Below, piece after piece: positions 55,522 to 64,000 of a stretch of 64,000 bases of DNA. Position 1 is the first letter of the stretch. Each line of letters begins with the position of its first letter. Source of the DNA: Nitratireductor arenosus (GTDB lineage Bacteria; Pseudomonadota; Alphaproteobacteria; Rhizobiales; Rhizobiaceae); assembly GCF_009742725.1 (NCBI RefSeq), contig NZ_WPHG01000004.1, positions 417,371 through 481,370 of the forward strand, given 5' to 3'. The notes under the pieces were generated by a model that worked only from the letters and a program-made list of their open reading frames with translations, was not told the DNA's origin and did not search any database. The position numbers and the translations under genes were made by a program.

Positions 55522-56217
55522 TCACCGCGCCGCTATCGGCTGCGGATTGTGACGCCGCAGCGACCAGCGCAGCAATCCCGGCAGCGGCGTCCACCCTCCG
55601 GTCCGGATACCGGCCCGACGAAGCGCCCGCGCGGTCCAGACATTGCACCCCACGAGCGCGTTGAAACGCCCCCTGGCTTCGTAGAACCGATCATAAGCGC
55701 CATATCCGGCATTAGGGAGCAGAACCGGGTCGCCACCGGCTCCGGGCGCGAAACTTTGCCCGACAAAGTCGAGCAAGGCCGAAAAGCCGGCCTCGTCGAT
55801 CTCCAGCGGCGTGACGGCGGGGTGCTCAAGCGGAATTTCGCCGGCAATCTCGACATGCATCACCGAACGATCGAGCGTCAGCGCCCGCAGGATTGGCACC
55901 AGCTTGAGATCGGCCCATGTCGGTGTTTCCAGATAGAAGGACCGCCCGCCCCAGCCGACGACCAGCCACCGCGCATTGCCGTCAAAAAGCGGAAAGCCAT
56001 CGCCGGCCAGCATCTTAAACCGGCCGCGGACATGACCGTCGAGCGGCAGCGCTATGTCGGTGTGGATCGGGTTCGACAACAGCAGGATCAATCGCGACGG
56101 CGTCTGGGGGGCGGCGACGCGTTGAGCCTGGAAAGGCAGGGGAATGAGCACGCCCGCCGCGATCGCCGCGATCACGAGACCTGCGATAACCACCAAACCC
56201 CACAAAGCCCGCCGCAT
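55522..56217 (-). CDS. DUF2459 / TIGR02117-family protein
   Basis: A 231-residue protein with an N-terminal membrane anchor (VIAGLVIAAIAAGVLIPLPF). Conserved blocks are SNPIHTDIALPLDG, WLVVGWGGRSFYLETPTWAD (about residues 86-105) and NALVGCNVWTARALRRAGI with Cys-Asn (about 190-200). The pattern is that of DUF2459, a membrane-anchored family of unknown function with a papain-like appearance (one Cys, one His), which I cannot confirm. It is divergent from nothing and lies 40 bp after aapP. Confidence 0.8.
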   Translation of the reverse strand: MRRALWGLVVIAGLVIAAIAAGVLIPLPFQAQRVAAPQTPSRLILLLSNPIHTDIALPLDGHVRGRFKMLAGDGFPLFDGNARWLVVGWGGRSFYLETPTWADLKLVPILRALTLDRSVMHVEIAGEIPLEHPAVTPLEIDEAGFSALLDFVGQSFAPGAGGDPVLLPNAGYGAYDRFYEARGRFNALVGCNVWTARALRRAGIRTGGWTPLPGLLRWSLRRHNPQPIAAR

Positions 56218-56257
56218 CGATACGGTCCGCCCCGCCGCCGGCCGCCGCGGCGGGTGC

Positions 56258-57061
56258 CTAATGCAGGATCTGGCTCAGGAACAGCTTGGTGCGCTCATGC
56301 TGTGGGTTGTCGAAGAATTTGTCAGGCGTGTTCTGCTCGACGATCTGCCCCTGATCCATGAAGATGACCCGGTTGGCGACCTCGCGCGCGAACCCCATCT
56401 CGTGCGTGACACAGATCATGGTCATGCCTTCCTCGGCGAGGCCGACCATGGTGTCGAGCACCTCCTTGATCATCTCGGGATCGAGCGCCGAAGTCGGTTC
56501 GTCGAACAGCATGATGCGCGGGTTCATGCACAGCGAGCGTGCGATCGCCACGCGCTGCTGCTGGCCGCCGGACAGCTGGCCGGGATATTTGTCGGCCTGT
56601 TCGGGGATCTTGACCCGCTCCAGGAAATGCATGGCGGTGGCCTCGGCCTCCTTTTTTGGGATCTTGCGCACCCAAATCGGGGCCAGCGTGCAATTCTCCA
56701 GGATTGTGAGGTGCGGAAACAGGTTGAAATGCTGGAAGACCATGCCGACCTCGCGCCGAACCTCGTCGATCTTCTTCAGGTCGTTGGTGAGTTCGATGCC
56801 GTCAACGACGATCTTGCCCTTTTGATGCTCCTCGAGGCGGTTGATGCAGCGGATCATCGTCGACTTGCCCGAACCGGACGGACCGCACACTACGATCCGT
56901 TCGCCGCGCATGACCTTGAGATTGATGTCCTTGAGCACATGAAAGTCGCCGTACCATTTATGCATCCCGACGATCTCGATCGCGACATCCGTGTCCGAAA
57001 TCTGCATCTTGGACCTGTCGACGGCGATCTCCTCGGCGCCGACAGCATTTTCGCTAGCCAT
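56258..57061 (-). CDS. aapP: General L-amino acid ABC transporter, ATP-binding protein
   Basis: A 267-residue polar amino-acid ATPase. Walker [21 protein letters not shown] (about residues 58-77), the signature [20 protein letters not shown], Walker [21 protein letters not shown] and switch His [18 protein letters not shown] are canonical. The family includes GlnQ and AapP; position at the end of a J-Q-M-P set defines AapP. It energises uptake of many L-amino acids. Confidence 0.96.
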   Translation of the reverse strand: MASENAVGAEEIAVDRSKMQISDTDVAIEIVGMHKWYGDFHVLKDINLKVMRGERIVVCGPSGSGKSTMIRCINRLEEHQKGKIVVDGIELTNDLKKIDEVRREVGMVFQHFNLFPHLTILENCTLAPIWVRKIPKKEAEATAMHFLERVKIPEQADKYPGQLSGGQQQRVAIARSLCMNPRIMLFDEPTSALDPEMIKEVLDTMVGLAEEGMTMICVTHEMGFAREVANRVIFMDQGQIVEQNTPDKFFDNPQHERTKLFLSQILH

Positions 57062-57103
57062 CGAGTTTCCCCTTTTTTGTCGTTCGTGGCCGTGGATATT
57101 CGG

Positions 57104-58261
57104 CTATCGCTTGTGACCAGTGTCGAGAAGCCTTTCCATGAAAATCGAATAGCGCGACATGCCGAAACAGAAGCACCAGAACACGAAACCCGCGAAAACC
57201 AGCCCCGTCATCGGCGTTTGCGGCGAGGCCCAGGTGGCGTCGGAGAAGTTCTGACGCACCGCGCCCAGAAGATCGAACATGCCGATGATGTAGACCAGGC
57301 TGGTGTCCTTGAAGAGCCCAATGAAGGTGTTGACAATGCCGGGGATGACCAGTTTGAGCGCCTGCGGCAACACGATCAGGCCCATTTTCTGCCAATAGCC
57401 GAGACCGAGCGAATCCGCCCCCTCGTACTGGCCTTTGGGAATCGCCTGCAGGCCGCCGCGCACCACCTCGGCCATATAGGCCGACGCGAACAGTGCCACG
57501 CCGATCAGCGCGCGCAGGAACTTGTCGAAGGTGACGCCGGCCGGCAGGAAGAGCGGCAGCATGACGCTGGCCATGAACAAGACAGTGACCAGCGGCACGC
57601 CGCGCACGGTCTCGATGAAGATGACGCATATCATCTTGACCACGGGCATTTGCGACCGGCGCCCGAGCGCGAGCACGATGCCGAGCGGCAACGAGACGGC
57701 GATGCCGACGAAGGACAACACCAGCGTAACCATCAGTCCGCCCCACAGCGGCGTCTCGACATACTCCAGGCCGAACCAGCCGCCGACCAGCAGGAAGAAG
57801 GCGACCACTGGAAACACAACGAAGAGCAGGATTGCGTTCAGCGCCTTGTGTGGCGCGCGCGGGACGAGCAGCGGCACGATCAGAAGCACGAACAATACCC
57901 CGGTCAGGGCTACGCGCCAGCGTTCGTCGATCGGGTAGCGCCCGTAGAGGAATTGCTGAAACTTCGCGCCGACGAAGGCCCAGCAGGCGCCCGACCAGCC
58001 GTCGGGCTGGACGCCGCCCTGCGCCACGGTGGCGCAGAAGGAGCGGTCGCTGCCGGTCCATTGCGCATCGATGAAGGCCCAGTTCAAAAGCGGCGGCAAC
58101 GAATAGGCGATGAACAGCACCGCCAGCACCGTCAGCACGCCATCGAAGGGGGTGGCAAACATGTTCCGGCGCAACCAATGGCCGAACCCCTTTTGGCCCC
58201 TGGGCGCCGGCTGGTTGGCGACCAGTTCGGCGCGCACGAAGGAAAGGTCGTGTTCTTGCAT
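57104..58261 (-). CDS. aapM: General L-amino acid ABC transporter, permease AapM
   Basis: A 385-residue inner membrane permease from [20 protein letters not shown]. It has a hydrophobic N-terminal part with a ~100-residue insertion, then the HisM/GlnP core with [20 protein letters not shown] and the EAA-like loop [20 protein letters not shown] in the second half (about 300-320). It pairs with AapQ. Its start is 2 bp from the aapQ stop, so the pair is translated together. Confidence 0.95.
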   Translation of the reverse strand: MQEHDLSFVRAELVANQPAPRGQKGFGHWLRRNMFATPFDGVLTVLAVLFIAYSLPPLLNWAFIDAQWTGSDRSFCATVAQGGVQPDGWSGACWAFVGAKFQQFLYGRYPIDERWRVALTGVLFVLLIVPLLVPRAPHKALNAILLFVVFPVVAFFLLVGGWFGLEYVETPLWGGLMVTLVLSFVGIAVSLPLGIVLALGRRSQMPVVKMICVIFIETVRGVPLVTVLFMASVMLPLFLPAGVTFDKFLRALIGVALFASAYMAEVVRGGLQAIPKGQYEGADSLGLGYWQKMGLIVLPQALKLVIPGIVNTFIGLFKDTSLVYIIGMFDLLGAVRQNFSDATWASPQTPMTGLVFAGFVFWCFCFGMSRYSIFMERLLDTGHKR

Positions 58262-58262
58262 G

Positions 58263-59453
58263 TTAGCGCTCCACCAGCGCCATGCGCGCATTGAACCAGT
58301 TCATGAAAACCGAGGTGGCGAGACTGAGCCCGAGATAGACCACCATCCAGATGGCGACGACCTCGATCGCCTGACCGGTCTGGTTGAGGATCGTGCCGCC
58401 GATGGCGACGAGGTCGGGATAGCCGATCGCGATCGCCAGCGACGAGTTCTTGGTCAGGTTCAGATATTGGCTGGTCAGCGGCGGAATGATGATGCGCAGG
58501 GCCTGCGGGATGATGACCAGCCGCAATGTCGTTCCCGAGCGCAGACCCAAGGCGTAGGATGCCTCGGTCTGCCCCTTGCTGATGCCGAGGATGCCCGCGC
58601 GCACGATCTCGGCAATGAAGGAGGCGGTGTAGAAGGACAATGCGAGGTAAAGCGCCAGGAATTCGGGCTTCACCGAAATGCCGCCGACCAGGTTGAAGGT
58701 CGACAATTGCGGAAACTCGAAGCTGAGCGGAAAACCGGTCAGGGCGAAAGCCAGCAGGGGCAGGCCCAAAAGCAGCCCGAGCGAGGTCCACAGAACCGGA
58801 AATTGCTGTCCTGTCGCCATCTGGCGCGCGGCAGCGCGCCGCTTGACGAAAAAGATCATCGCGATCGCCAGGAGCAGCGCCAAACCGATCAGCCAAGCCC
58901 CCTCGCCCCAGATCGGCTTTGGAAAGAAGAAGCCGCGGCTGTTCAGATAGGAGCCGAAGGGCAATCCGATCGAATCGCGCGGCAGCGGCAGCACCGAGAG
59001 CACGCCGAAATACCAAAAGAAGATCACCAGCAAGGGCGGGATGTTGCGAAAGACCTCGACATAGACTGTGCAGATCTTGCGCACGAGCCAGTTGCGCGAC
59101 AGGCGTCCGACGCCGACCAGGAACCCGATGATCGAGGCGGTGAAGACACCAAGAACAGCAACCACGAGGGTGTTCAACAGACCGACGACGAGCGCGCGGC
59201 CATAGGTGGAGTCCGAATCGTAGGCGATCACGCTGGTGGCGACGTCAAAGCCGCTGCGTCCGCTCAGAAAACCGAAGCCCGAGGAAATGTTGGAGCGCTG
59301 GAGATTCTCGATCGTGTTGCCCACGATCCAGTAGACGAACGCGAAGAGCCCCACGAAGACGAGGACCTGAACGACGATCCCGCGAACCTTCGGATCATAG
59401 AGCAACGACGCCTTTGCTACGCCGTCGTCGCGGACGGTGTCCTGACTGGCCAT
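58263..59453 (-). CDS. aapQ: General L-amino acid ABC transporter, permease AapQ
   Basis: A 396-residue permease of the polar amino acid family. A first transmembrane segment ([20 protein letters not shown]), the large insert, and [20 protein letters not shown] with the EAA-type loop [20 protein letters not shown] (about residues 300-320) are seen. AapQ and AapM form the heterodimeric channel. It follows aapJ after a hairpin that may attenuate transcription. Confidence 0.95.
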   Translation of the reverse strand: MASQDTVRDDGVAKASLLYDPKVRGIVVQVLVFVGLFAFVYWIVGNTIENLQRSNISSGFGFLSGRSGFDVATSVIAYDSDSTYGRALVVGLLNTLVVAVLGVFTASIIGFLVGVGRLSRNWLVRKICTVYVEVFRNIPPLLVIFFWYFGVLSVLPLPRDSIGLPFGSYLNSRGFFFPKPIWGEGAWLIGLALLLAIAMIFFVKRRAAARQMATGQQFPVLWTSLGLLLGLPLLAFALTGFPLSFEFPQLSTFNLVGGISVKPEFLALYLALSFYTASFIAEIVRAGILGISKGQTEASYALGLRSGTTLRLVIIPQALRIIIPPLTSQYLNLTKNSSLAIAIGYPDLVAIGGTILNQTGQAIEVVAIWMVVYLGLSLATSVFMNWFNARMALVER

Positions 59454-59477
59454 CTGATCCCTCCCGACCCTGAATAT

Positions 59478-59505
59478 CCGGGAGGCACGTGGGCGCGCCT
59501 CCCGG
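59478..59505 (-). other. Intercistronic hairpin between aapJ and aapQ
   Basis: Perfect 9-bp stem CCGGGAGGC / GCCTCCCGG with a 10-nt loop, in the 67-bp gap. No T run follows. Such hairpins after a periplasmic binding-protein gene usually let more binding protein than permease be made. Confidence 0.55.
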
Positions 59506-59520
59506 TGGTCCAGGAAAAGA

Positions 59521-60552
59521 TCAGCGGATCGGCGGCGCGTAGAGGATGCCGCCCTTGGTCCAGAGCTGGTTCAGGCCACGGGCGATCTTGAGCGGGCTAT
59601 CCTGGCCGATATTGCGCTCGAAGCTCTCGCCATAATTGCCGACCGCCTTGATGATGTTGACGACCCATTCCTTGTCGAGGCCCAGATCGGCGGCGAGCGT
59701 GGAATCCGGCTCCATGCCCAGCACGCGCTTGAGCTCGGGATTGTCGGACCCCTTCATCTCGTCGACATTGGTCTGGGTGATGCCGAGTTCCTCGGCGATG
59801 ACCATCGCGTTCAGCGTCCACTTGACGATGTCGAACCATTGATCGTCGCCCTGGCGCACGACCGGACCGAGCGGCTCTTTCGAGATGATCTCCGGCAACA
59901 CCACGTGATCGTCCGGCGCCGACAATGTCAGGCGGATCGAATACAGACCCGACTGGTCGGTGGTGTAGACGTCGCACCGGCCCGAATCGTAGGCGGCGTT
60001 GACCTCCTCGAGCTTTTCGAAAACAACCGGATTGTATTCCATCTTGTTGGCACGGAAGTAGTCGGAAAGATTGAGCTCCGTCGTCGTGCCGGTCTGCACG
60101 CAGACCGAGGCGCCCGAAAGCTGAAGCGCGGAATTGACGCCCGGCAGCTTCTTGGCGTTGATCATGAAGCCCTGGCCGTCATAATAATTGACGCCGGCGA
60201 AATTGAAGCCGAGCGAGGTGTCGCGGCTGAGCGTCCAGGTGGTGTTGCGCGACAGAAGGTCGATCTCTCCGGACTGCAGCGCGGTAAAACGCTCCTTCGC
60301 GGTGGTGGGCGTGTATTTCACCTTGGTCGCGTCGCCGAAAACGGCGGCGGCGACCGCCCTGCAGATATCAACGTCGAAGCCCGACCATTCACCCTGGTCG
60401 TTGGGGGCGGCGAAACCGGCAAGGCCGGTGTTCACACCGCATTGGACGAAGCCCTTGGACTTCACGTCGTCGAGTGTCGCGGCGGATGCGGCGGATGCGG
60501 CAAGTCCGAGAACCGCCGCGCCAAATACGCCGGTCAGAAGTTTCGCTGTCAT
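59521..60552 (-). CDS. aapJ: General L-amino acid ABC transporter, substrate-binding protein
   Basis: A 343-residue periplasmic binding protein. The signal MTAKLLTGVFGAAVLGLAAS is cleaved near ASAATLDDV. Then comes FVQCGVNTGLAGFAAPNDQG, SGFDVDICRAVAAAVFGDAT and the two-lobe core with LLSRNTTWTLSRDTSLGFNF. These motifs are those of AapJ/BztA, which feed a transporter taking up many L-amino acids. First gene of the operon. Confidence 0.95.
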   Translation of the reverse strand: MTAKLLTGVFGAAVLGLAASAASAATLDDVKSKGFVQCGVNTGLAGFAAPNDQGEWSGFDVDICRAVAAAVFGDATKVKYTPTTAKERFTALQSGEIDLLSRNTTWTLSRDTSLGFNFAGVNYYDGQGFMINAKKLPGVNSALQLSGASVCVQTGTTTELNLSDYFRANKMEYNPVVFEKLEEVNAAYDSGRCDVYTTDQSGLYSIRLTLSAPDDHVVLPEIISKEPLGPVVRQGDDQWFDIVKWTLNAMVIAEELGITQTNVDEMKGSDNPELKRVLGMEPDSTLAADLGLDKEWVVNIIKAVGNYGESFERNIGQDSPLKIARGLNQLWTKGGILYAPPIR

Positions 60553-60706
60553 GGTTGGAACCCTTTTCTGTTTCCCCGGGGTCTCGTTCCCCGTTGTCTT
60601 TTCCCTCTCGGAGGCTAAGCAGTTCGCCCGGACCCCGCCCGGACAAGCGCCGCGTCGCCGGACGTTGTTCCGCGCCTCCCACTCACGGACGCATCGAAGG
60701 CCATTC

Positions 60707-60720
60707 TGACCTTCTGGTCA
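60707..60720. promoter_or_regulatory. Palindrome TGACC-TTCT-GGTCA upstream of aapJ
   Basis: Perfect 5-bp arms with a 4-bp spacer 155 bp before the aapJ start. It may be a binding site for a regulator of the aap genes, which are nitrogen- and osmotically controlled in rhizobia; the regulator is unknown. The wider 60553-60793 gap contains no gene. Confidence 0.3.
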
Positions 60721-60793
60721 AGGGCGAATGGCAGGAATAGCGAGCGTTCGCAGGCCTGCGAAGCGGTTTTTGTCCCCGTCGGCATTCTACAAC

Positions 60794-61615
60794 TCATCCG
60801 CGAGACGCGCTGACAGTCCTACCCCGTCGCGACAATGCTCCGCGGAAGGCGTTTCGGAAACGCGGGCGGGGCCAGAAGCACCCGGGGGGCAGGCGGAAAA
60901 CGATGCCGCGCAAGGCCAGCCAGCGCGCCAGGAACAGCGTGTAAAGCGTTCCCACCAGGAAACCGGCAACCACGTCGGTCGGGTAATGGGCGGCCACACC
61001 GATCCGCATCGAGGCCAAGATCAGCCCGAGCGGCAGAATCGCGACGGCGGCGCGCGGAAACCACAAGAGCAAAACCATGGTCAGCGCCCCGGCCACCTGC
61101 GCGTGGCCGGACGGGAAGGAGGCGAAATCGTAACCGGGCGCGAACGGATCGAAATAGCCCGGCCCGAGCGTTTCGAGGAATTTCGGCCGGGCACGGCCGA
61201 CCAAAAGCTTGGCGAGGTTGGTAAGCAGGCCGGAAACCGCGATTGCGAGAAACACGAAACCGGCCTGGCCCGACAATTTCGCCCAGACCGGCCGCCATTT
61301 CCGCTCGGTCCGGCGCCAGTCCACCACGCCGGCCAGCAAAAACACCGCCAGCGCGGCAACCAGATAGACCGTCGACTTGGCGACGTCGGTAAACCGGGTG
61401 CTGAGATCGACGAAGACCGGGCTGGTGCTGCGCACGTAGTCGACAAGGACCGAATCCTGGAAATGCAGTAGGAAGATCGTGTAGACGCCGACGAGCGCGA
61501 CCAGCGTCATGCGGTTCGACCAGGCCGGCGGGCCGTCGCGCCTGAGCGGTGGCGCCCAGAACCGGATATGCGCCTCCCGCAAATAGGCCCAATACGCGCC
61601 AACACCCCGTGTCAT
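60794..61615 (-). CDS. PAP2-superfamily phosphatase
   Basis: A 273-residue membrane phosphatase with a long hydrophobic N-terminal part. Conserved PAP2 motifs: KLLVGRARPKFLETLG (K..GRARP, about residues 130-145), SFPSGHAQVAGALTMV and SMRIGVAAHYPTDVVAGFLV (R..H..SD-like). It probably hydrolyses undecaprenyl or other lipid phosphates. It stands alone, between the aap genes and metC, whose order is often contiguous in rhizobia. Confidence 0.9.
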   Translation of the reverse strand: MTRGVGAYWAYLREAHIRFWAPPLRRDGPPAWSNRMTLVALVGVYTIFLLHFQDSVLVDYVRSTSPVFVDLSTRFTDVAKSTVYLVAALAVFLLAGVVDWRRTERKWRPVWAKLSGQAGFVFLAIAVSGLLTNLAKLLVGRARPKFLETLGPGYFDPFAPGYDFASFPSGHAQVAGALTMVLLLWFPRAAVAILPLGLILASMRIGVAAHYPTDVVAGFLVGTLYTLFLARWLALRGIVFRLPPGCFWPRPRFRNAFRGALSRRGRTVSASRG

Positions 61616-61823
61616 CCGGTATCTTTTCCCGTTTCACCAGTTTCGCGCTACGGATTCGCTGGTTCAGCGCCGCCAGCAATGCACCAATCGGCGCAGGCCT
61701 GACAAGCTTTGACCTGCCTGGGAAGGCCAGCCGACAGTAATCCTTGGCGCAACCGGACTGCGATATTGCCTCGCGCCCGCGCCACGACTAAGGCTTTGTC
61801 CGCCGCAACCGATGCGAGGACCG

Positions 61824-63023
61824 ATGAGCAGGAAGACGCCGACACCCAAGACGCCGACACCCAAGACGCCGACACTGGGGATTAACACGCTTCTGACACA
61901 TTGCGGGAACGATCCGCGCGACTATTTCGGCTTCATCAACCCGCCGGTGGTGCACGCCTCGACCGTGCTTTTTCCCGACGCGGCCACGATGGCCTCGCGC
62001 AATCAGAAATACACCTATGGCACGCGCGGCACGCCGACGAGCGACGCGCTCGCCGAGGCGGTCGACACGCTCGAAGGCTCGGCCGGCACGATCGTCGTTC
62101 CCTCCGGCCTGGCGGCGGTGACGGTGCCGCTGCTTGCCTTCCTGTCGGCCGGCGACCATGTGCTGATCGTCGATTCCGTCTACAATCCCACCCGTCGGTT
62201 CGCCGACACGATGCTGGCGCGGCTCGGCGTCGAGGTGCAATATTACGCGCCGGAGATCGGCGCCGGCATCGAATCGCTGATGAAATCCAATACTCGCGTG
62301 GTGTTCACCGAGGCGCCGGGTTCCAATACGTTCGAGATGCAGGACATTCCCGCCATCGCGGCCGCGGCCAAGCAATGGGGCGCGGTGGTGATGATGGACA
62401 ATACCTGGGCGACGCCGGTCTATTTCCGACCGCTCGATCACGGCGTCGACATCTCCATCCACGCTTCGACCAAATACCCCGCCGGCCATTCCGATGTGCT
62501 CTTGGGCACCGTGTCGGCCAATGCCGAGCACTGGCCGCAATTGCACGACACCTATCTGACGCTCGGCGCCTGCGCCGCGCCAGACGACGTTTATCAGGTG
62601 CTGCGCGGCCTGCGCACGATGGGGGTGCGGCTCGAACGCCACCAGCAAAGCGCGCTGGAACTGGCGCGCTGGCTCGAAGGCCGGAACGGCGTGGCGCAGG
62701 TGTTGCACCCCGGCCTCGAGAGCCATCCCGGCCACGCCATCTGGAAACGCGACTTTTCCGGCGCGAGCGGGATTTTCTCGATCGTGCTCGACGGCGGCGG
62801 CACGGAAAAGGCGCATGCCTTCCTCGACGCGCTGACGCTGTTCGGGCTCGGCTATTCCTGGGGCGGCTACGAAAGCCTCGCCGTGCATGTCTGGCTCGGC
62901 GACCGCACGGTTGCGAGAAGCGACTATGGCGGCCCGCTGATCCGGCTGCAGATCGGGCTTGAGGATGTCGCTGACATCAAGGCCGACCTCGAACGCGGGC
63001 TGGCGGCGGCCACATCGGGCTGA
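61824..63023 (+). CDS. metC: Cystathionine beta-lyase
   Basis: A 399-residue PLP enzyme cleaving cystathionine to homocysteine. Residues 4-18 are three copies of KTPTP-like units encoded by a 15-bp tandem repeat. The PLP lysine lies in ISIHASTKYPAGHSDVLLG (about residue 215); GTRGTPTSDALAEAVDTLEG and VVMMDNTWATPVYFRPLDHG are conserved. Start at ATG 61824 with a GCGAGG site; an earlier ATG (61812) is unlikely. Divergent from the PAP2 gene. Confidence 0.95.
   Translation: MSRKTPTPKTPTPKTPTLGINTLLTHCGNDPRDYFGFINPPVVHASTVLFPDAATMASRNQKYTYGTRGTPTSDALAEAVDTLEGSAGTIVVPSGLAAVTVPLLAFLSAGDHVLIVDSVYNPTRRFADTMLARLGVEVQYYAPEIGAGIESLMKSNTRVVFTEAPGSNTFEMQDIPAIAAAAKQWGAVVMMDNTWATPVYFRPLDHGVDISIHASTKYPAGHSDVLLGTVSANAEHWPQLHDTYLTLGACAAPDDVYQVLRGLRTMGVRLERHQQSALELARWLEGRNGVAQVLHPGLESHPGHAIWKRDFSGASGIFSIVLDGGGTEKAHAFLDALTLFGLGYSWGGYESLAVHVWLGDRTVARSDYGGPLIRLQIGLEDVADIKADLERGLAAATSG
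61833..61877 (+). repeat. Three 15-bp tandem repeats in the metC 5' end
   Basis: Units AAGACGCCGACACCC at 61833 and 61848 are identical; the third at 61863 ends CTG instead of CCC. They encode KTPTP KTPTP KTPTL just before the conserved GINTLLTHCG start of the enzyme core. Copy number should be slippage-prone. Confidence 0.9.
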
Positions 63024-63245
63024 GGCCCGAAACGGCGGGCGCGGTGGCGAAGTTTGGATGCCCCCGGGATTCGGTCGCCGAGCTCAAGTCCACCTTTGAG
63101 CGCCACCACCTGGCCGAAGATCGGCAGGCCGGCGATGCCGCGATCCGCCGGATGGAGCGGGACACCACCCGAATAATAAAGTGCAAACTGACCGTAAACG
63201 GCGATGGCTTGACGGCAAGCACTTCAGGTAAAACCTTGAAATAAC

Positions 63246-63322
63246 TGGCGATCCCGGCAGGACTCGAACCTGCGACCATCGGCTTAGAAGGCCGGTGCTC
63301 TATCCAGCTGAGCTACGGGACC
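63246..63322 (-). tRNA. tRNA-Arg (anticodon TCT)
   Basis: A 77-nt cloverleaf on the minus strand. The acceptor arm GGTCCCG pairs with CGGGATC (one G-T pair), the D arm is GCTC...GAGC, the anticodon loop is CTTCTAA (TCT), the T loop is GTTCGAGTC, and CCA is encoded. It reads AGA/AGG codons. The 222 bp between metC and this gene have no recognised gene. Confidence 0.96.
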
Positions 63323-63362
63323 GTCGCACGGACCGGTACGGCCCGGGACCGAGTTGGATGCC

Positions 63363-63668
63363 TCAATGCGTCCAGGGCGTCTTGCGGTCATAGCGGAAAT
63401 TTTCCGCGTAGGAAATCTGGCGCCGACGAAGCTCCTTCGGCTCCTCGACACGGAAGGCCACGCCCTGTTTTTTGGCATAGGCGACCGCCTCTTCGCGCGT
63501 CTCGAAGGAGAGCTTGATCTGGCTCTTCATGTCGGCCGAGCTGGTATAGCCCATCAACGGGTCGATCTTGCGCGGCTTTTCCGGCTCGAATTCGAGAATC
63601 CAGCGTCCGGTCTTGGCCTTGCCGGACTGCATGGCGGTCTTGGCGGGGCTGTAGATGCGGGCTGACAT
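63363..63668 (-). CDS. NADH dehydrogenase accessory subunit, NDUFS4-like (ETC complex I subunit region)
   Basis: A 101-residue protein of the ETC_C1_NDUFA4/NDUFS4 family: ARIYSPAKTAMQSGKAKTGR, WILEFEPEKPRKIDPLMGYT, MKSQIKLSFETREEAVAYAK and KKQGVAFRVEEPKELRRRQI ending NFRYDRKTPWTH. It is homologous to the mitochondrial 18-kDa accessory subunit of complex I, kept in alphaproteobacteria. It is monocistronic and not next to nuo genes. Confidence 0.93.
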   Translation of the reverse strand: MSARIYSPAKTAMQSGKAKTGRWILEFEPEKPRKIDPLMGYTSSADMKSQIKLSFETREEAVAYAKKQGVAFRVEEPKELRRRQISYAENFRYDRKTPWTH

Positions 63669-63778
63669 CGGTGTTTCCTGCTTTTTTTTGAGGCAAATGC
63701 GTCTGTCGGCACTGCCCTAGCCAGAATCAGGCCGTTTGCCAAGCCCGCGTGGCGCACGACCGGCCGGCCGCCGCGCGA

Positions 63779-63830
63779 GTGTCACCCATGTCTCCGGTAT
63801 AAAACGCAACCTATGTGTCCGGTATGGACC
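63779..63830 (+). mobile_element. IS481-like terminal remnant (copy 2)
   Basis: Plus-strand GTGTCACCCATGTCTCCGG encodes the end of a transposase, SPMSPV-TAA, followed by the IS end with GTGTCCGGTATGGACC. It matches the copy at 2149-2200 at 44 of 52 positions and again lies directly 3' of a tRNA-Pro gene (9 bp). No more of the transposase is recognisable to its left. Confidence 0.6.
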
Positions 63831-63839
63831 GAAGAAAAA

Positions 63840-63916
<77 letters not shown>

Positions 63917-64000
63917 ACTGCCGGATGGCATTGATCGCACTATGCTTTTCGGCGCGAAAACGCAAGAGCCGAATTTTCGAAGCGGAGCAAAAACGGAACA

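Noticed and set aside
56144..58294. A 716-codon open frame opposite aapP and aapM
   Set aside because: Antisense shadow of two complete transporter genes with canonical motifs.
63044..63244. 66-codon plus-strand ORF between metC and tRNA-Arg
   Set aside because: No family or ribosome site, and the competing minus-strand frame runs into tRNA sequence; the region may hold decayed DNA but nothing supportable.

Overview
The window is a 64 kb, GC-rich stretch of alphaproteobacterial chromosome, most likely from the Hyphomicrobiales (Rhizobiales). Markers for this are the MerR-ihfA-fabH-plsX-DUF177-CBP3 / bamE block, the LdtR/L,D-transpeptidase pair, the aapJQMP general amino-acid transporter with metC nearby, carboxyspermidine-type spermidine synthesis, a mitochondrial-type NDUFS4 homologue, and CTAG-ended intergenic repeats of the kind common in rhizobia. 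Genus assignment is not possible from this reading. There is no prophage, integrase, plasmid gene or CRISPR array; the window is mainly housekeeping DNA with small accessory islands.

Layout. 1-2.3 kb: the 3' part of a symporter-histidine kinase fusion, tRNA-Pro(GGG) and a decayed IS481-like transposase tail. 2.4-8.3 kb: a monooxygenase-like gene, a very small lipoprotein-like ORF, then MerR, ihfA, fabH, plsX, DUF177 and a cytochrome bc1 chaperone on the minus strand, facing bamE. 8.3-16.8 kb: hppA, an MFS transporter, nusB-ribH, ribE-ribD-nrdR, glyA. 17-19 kb: L,D-transpeptidase and ldtR. 19.2-25.8 kb: HIBCH-like hydrolase plus DUF6163, hemB, DUF423, RDD, bpt, an EamA transporter, ppk2. 25.9-29.9 kb: an accessory aryl-CoA cluster (CoA ligase, FAD hydroxylase, thioesterase, IclR). 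30-36.5 kb: two carboxyspermidine genes, parC and a secreted protein of unknown function. 36.6-41.7 kb: a TetR/GFA-like/DUF6958 operon with a clear operator, a DrrAB-type exporter, pyroglutamyl peptidase and a GNAT. 41.7-49.4 kb: aspS, a three-gene MFP/FtsX/ATPase exporter, an MFS transporter, rnd. 49.4-55.5 kb: a repeat element, ppx-ppk1, a zinc-finger protein, an FAD monooxygenase and a small ABM-like gene behind a palindrome. 55.5-64 kb: DUF2459, aapPMQJ, PAP2 phosphatase, metC, tRNA-Arg, an NDUFS4-like gene and tRNA-Pro(TGG).

Functional themes: phosphate energy metabolism (K+-independent H+-pyrophosphatase, PPK2, PPK1 and PPX), riboflavin synthesis, fatty acid/phospholipid initiation, respiratory-complex accessory proteins, and amino-acid uptake. 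The likeliest unusual system is the aryl-CoA cluster, which looks like activation, ring hydroxylation and release of an aromatic acid through CoA thioesters. Other points worth checking are the two tRNA-Pro genes each followed by the same IS end, and a family of CTAG-ended repeats whose termini supply the TAG stop codons of two genes.
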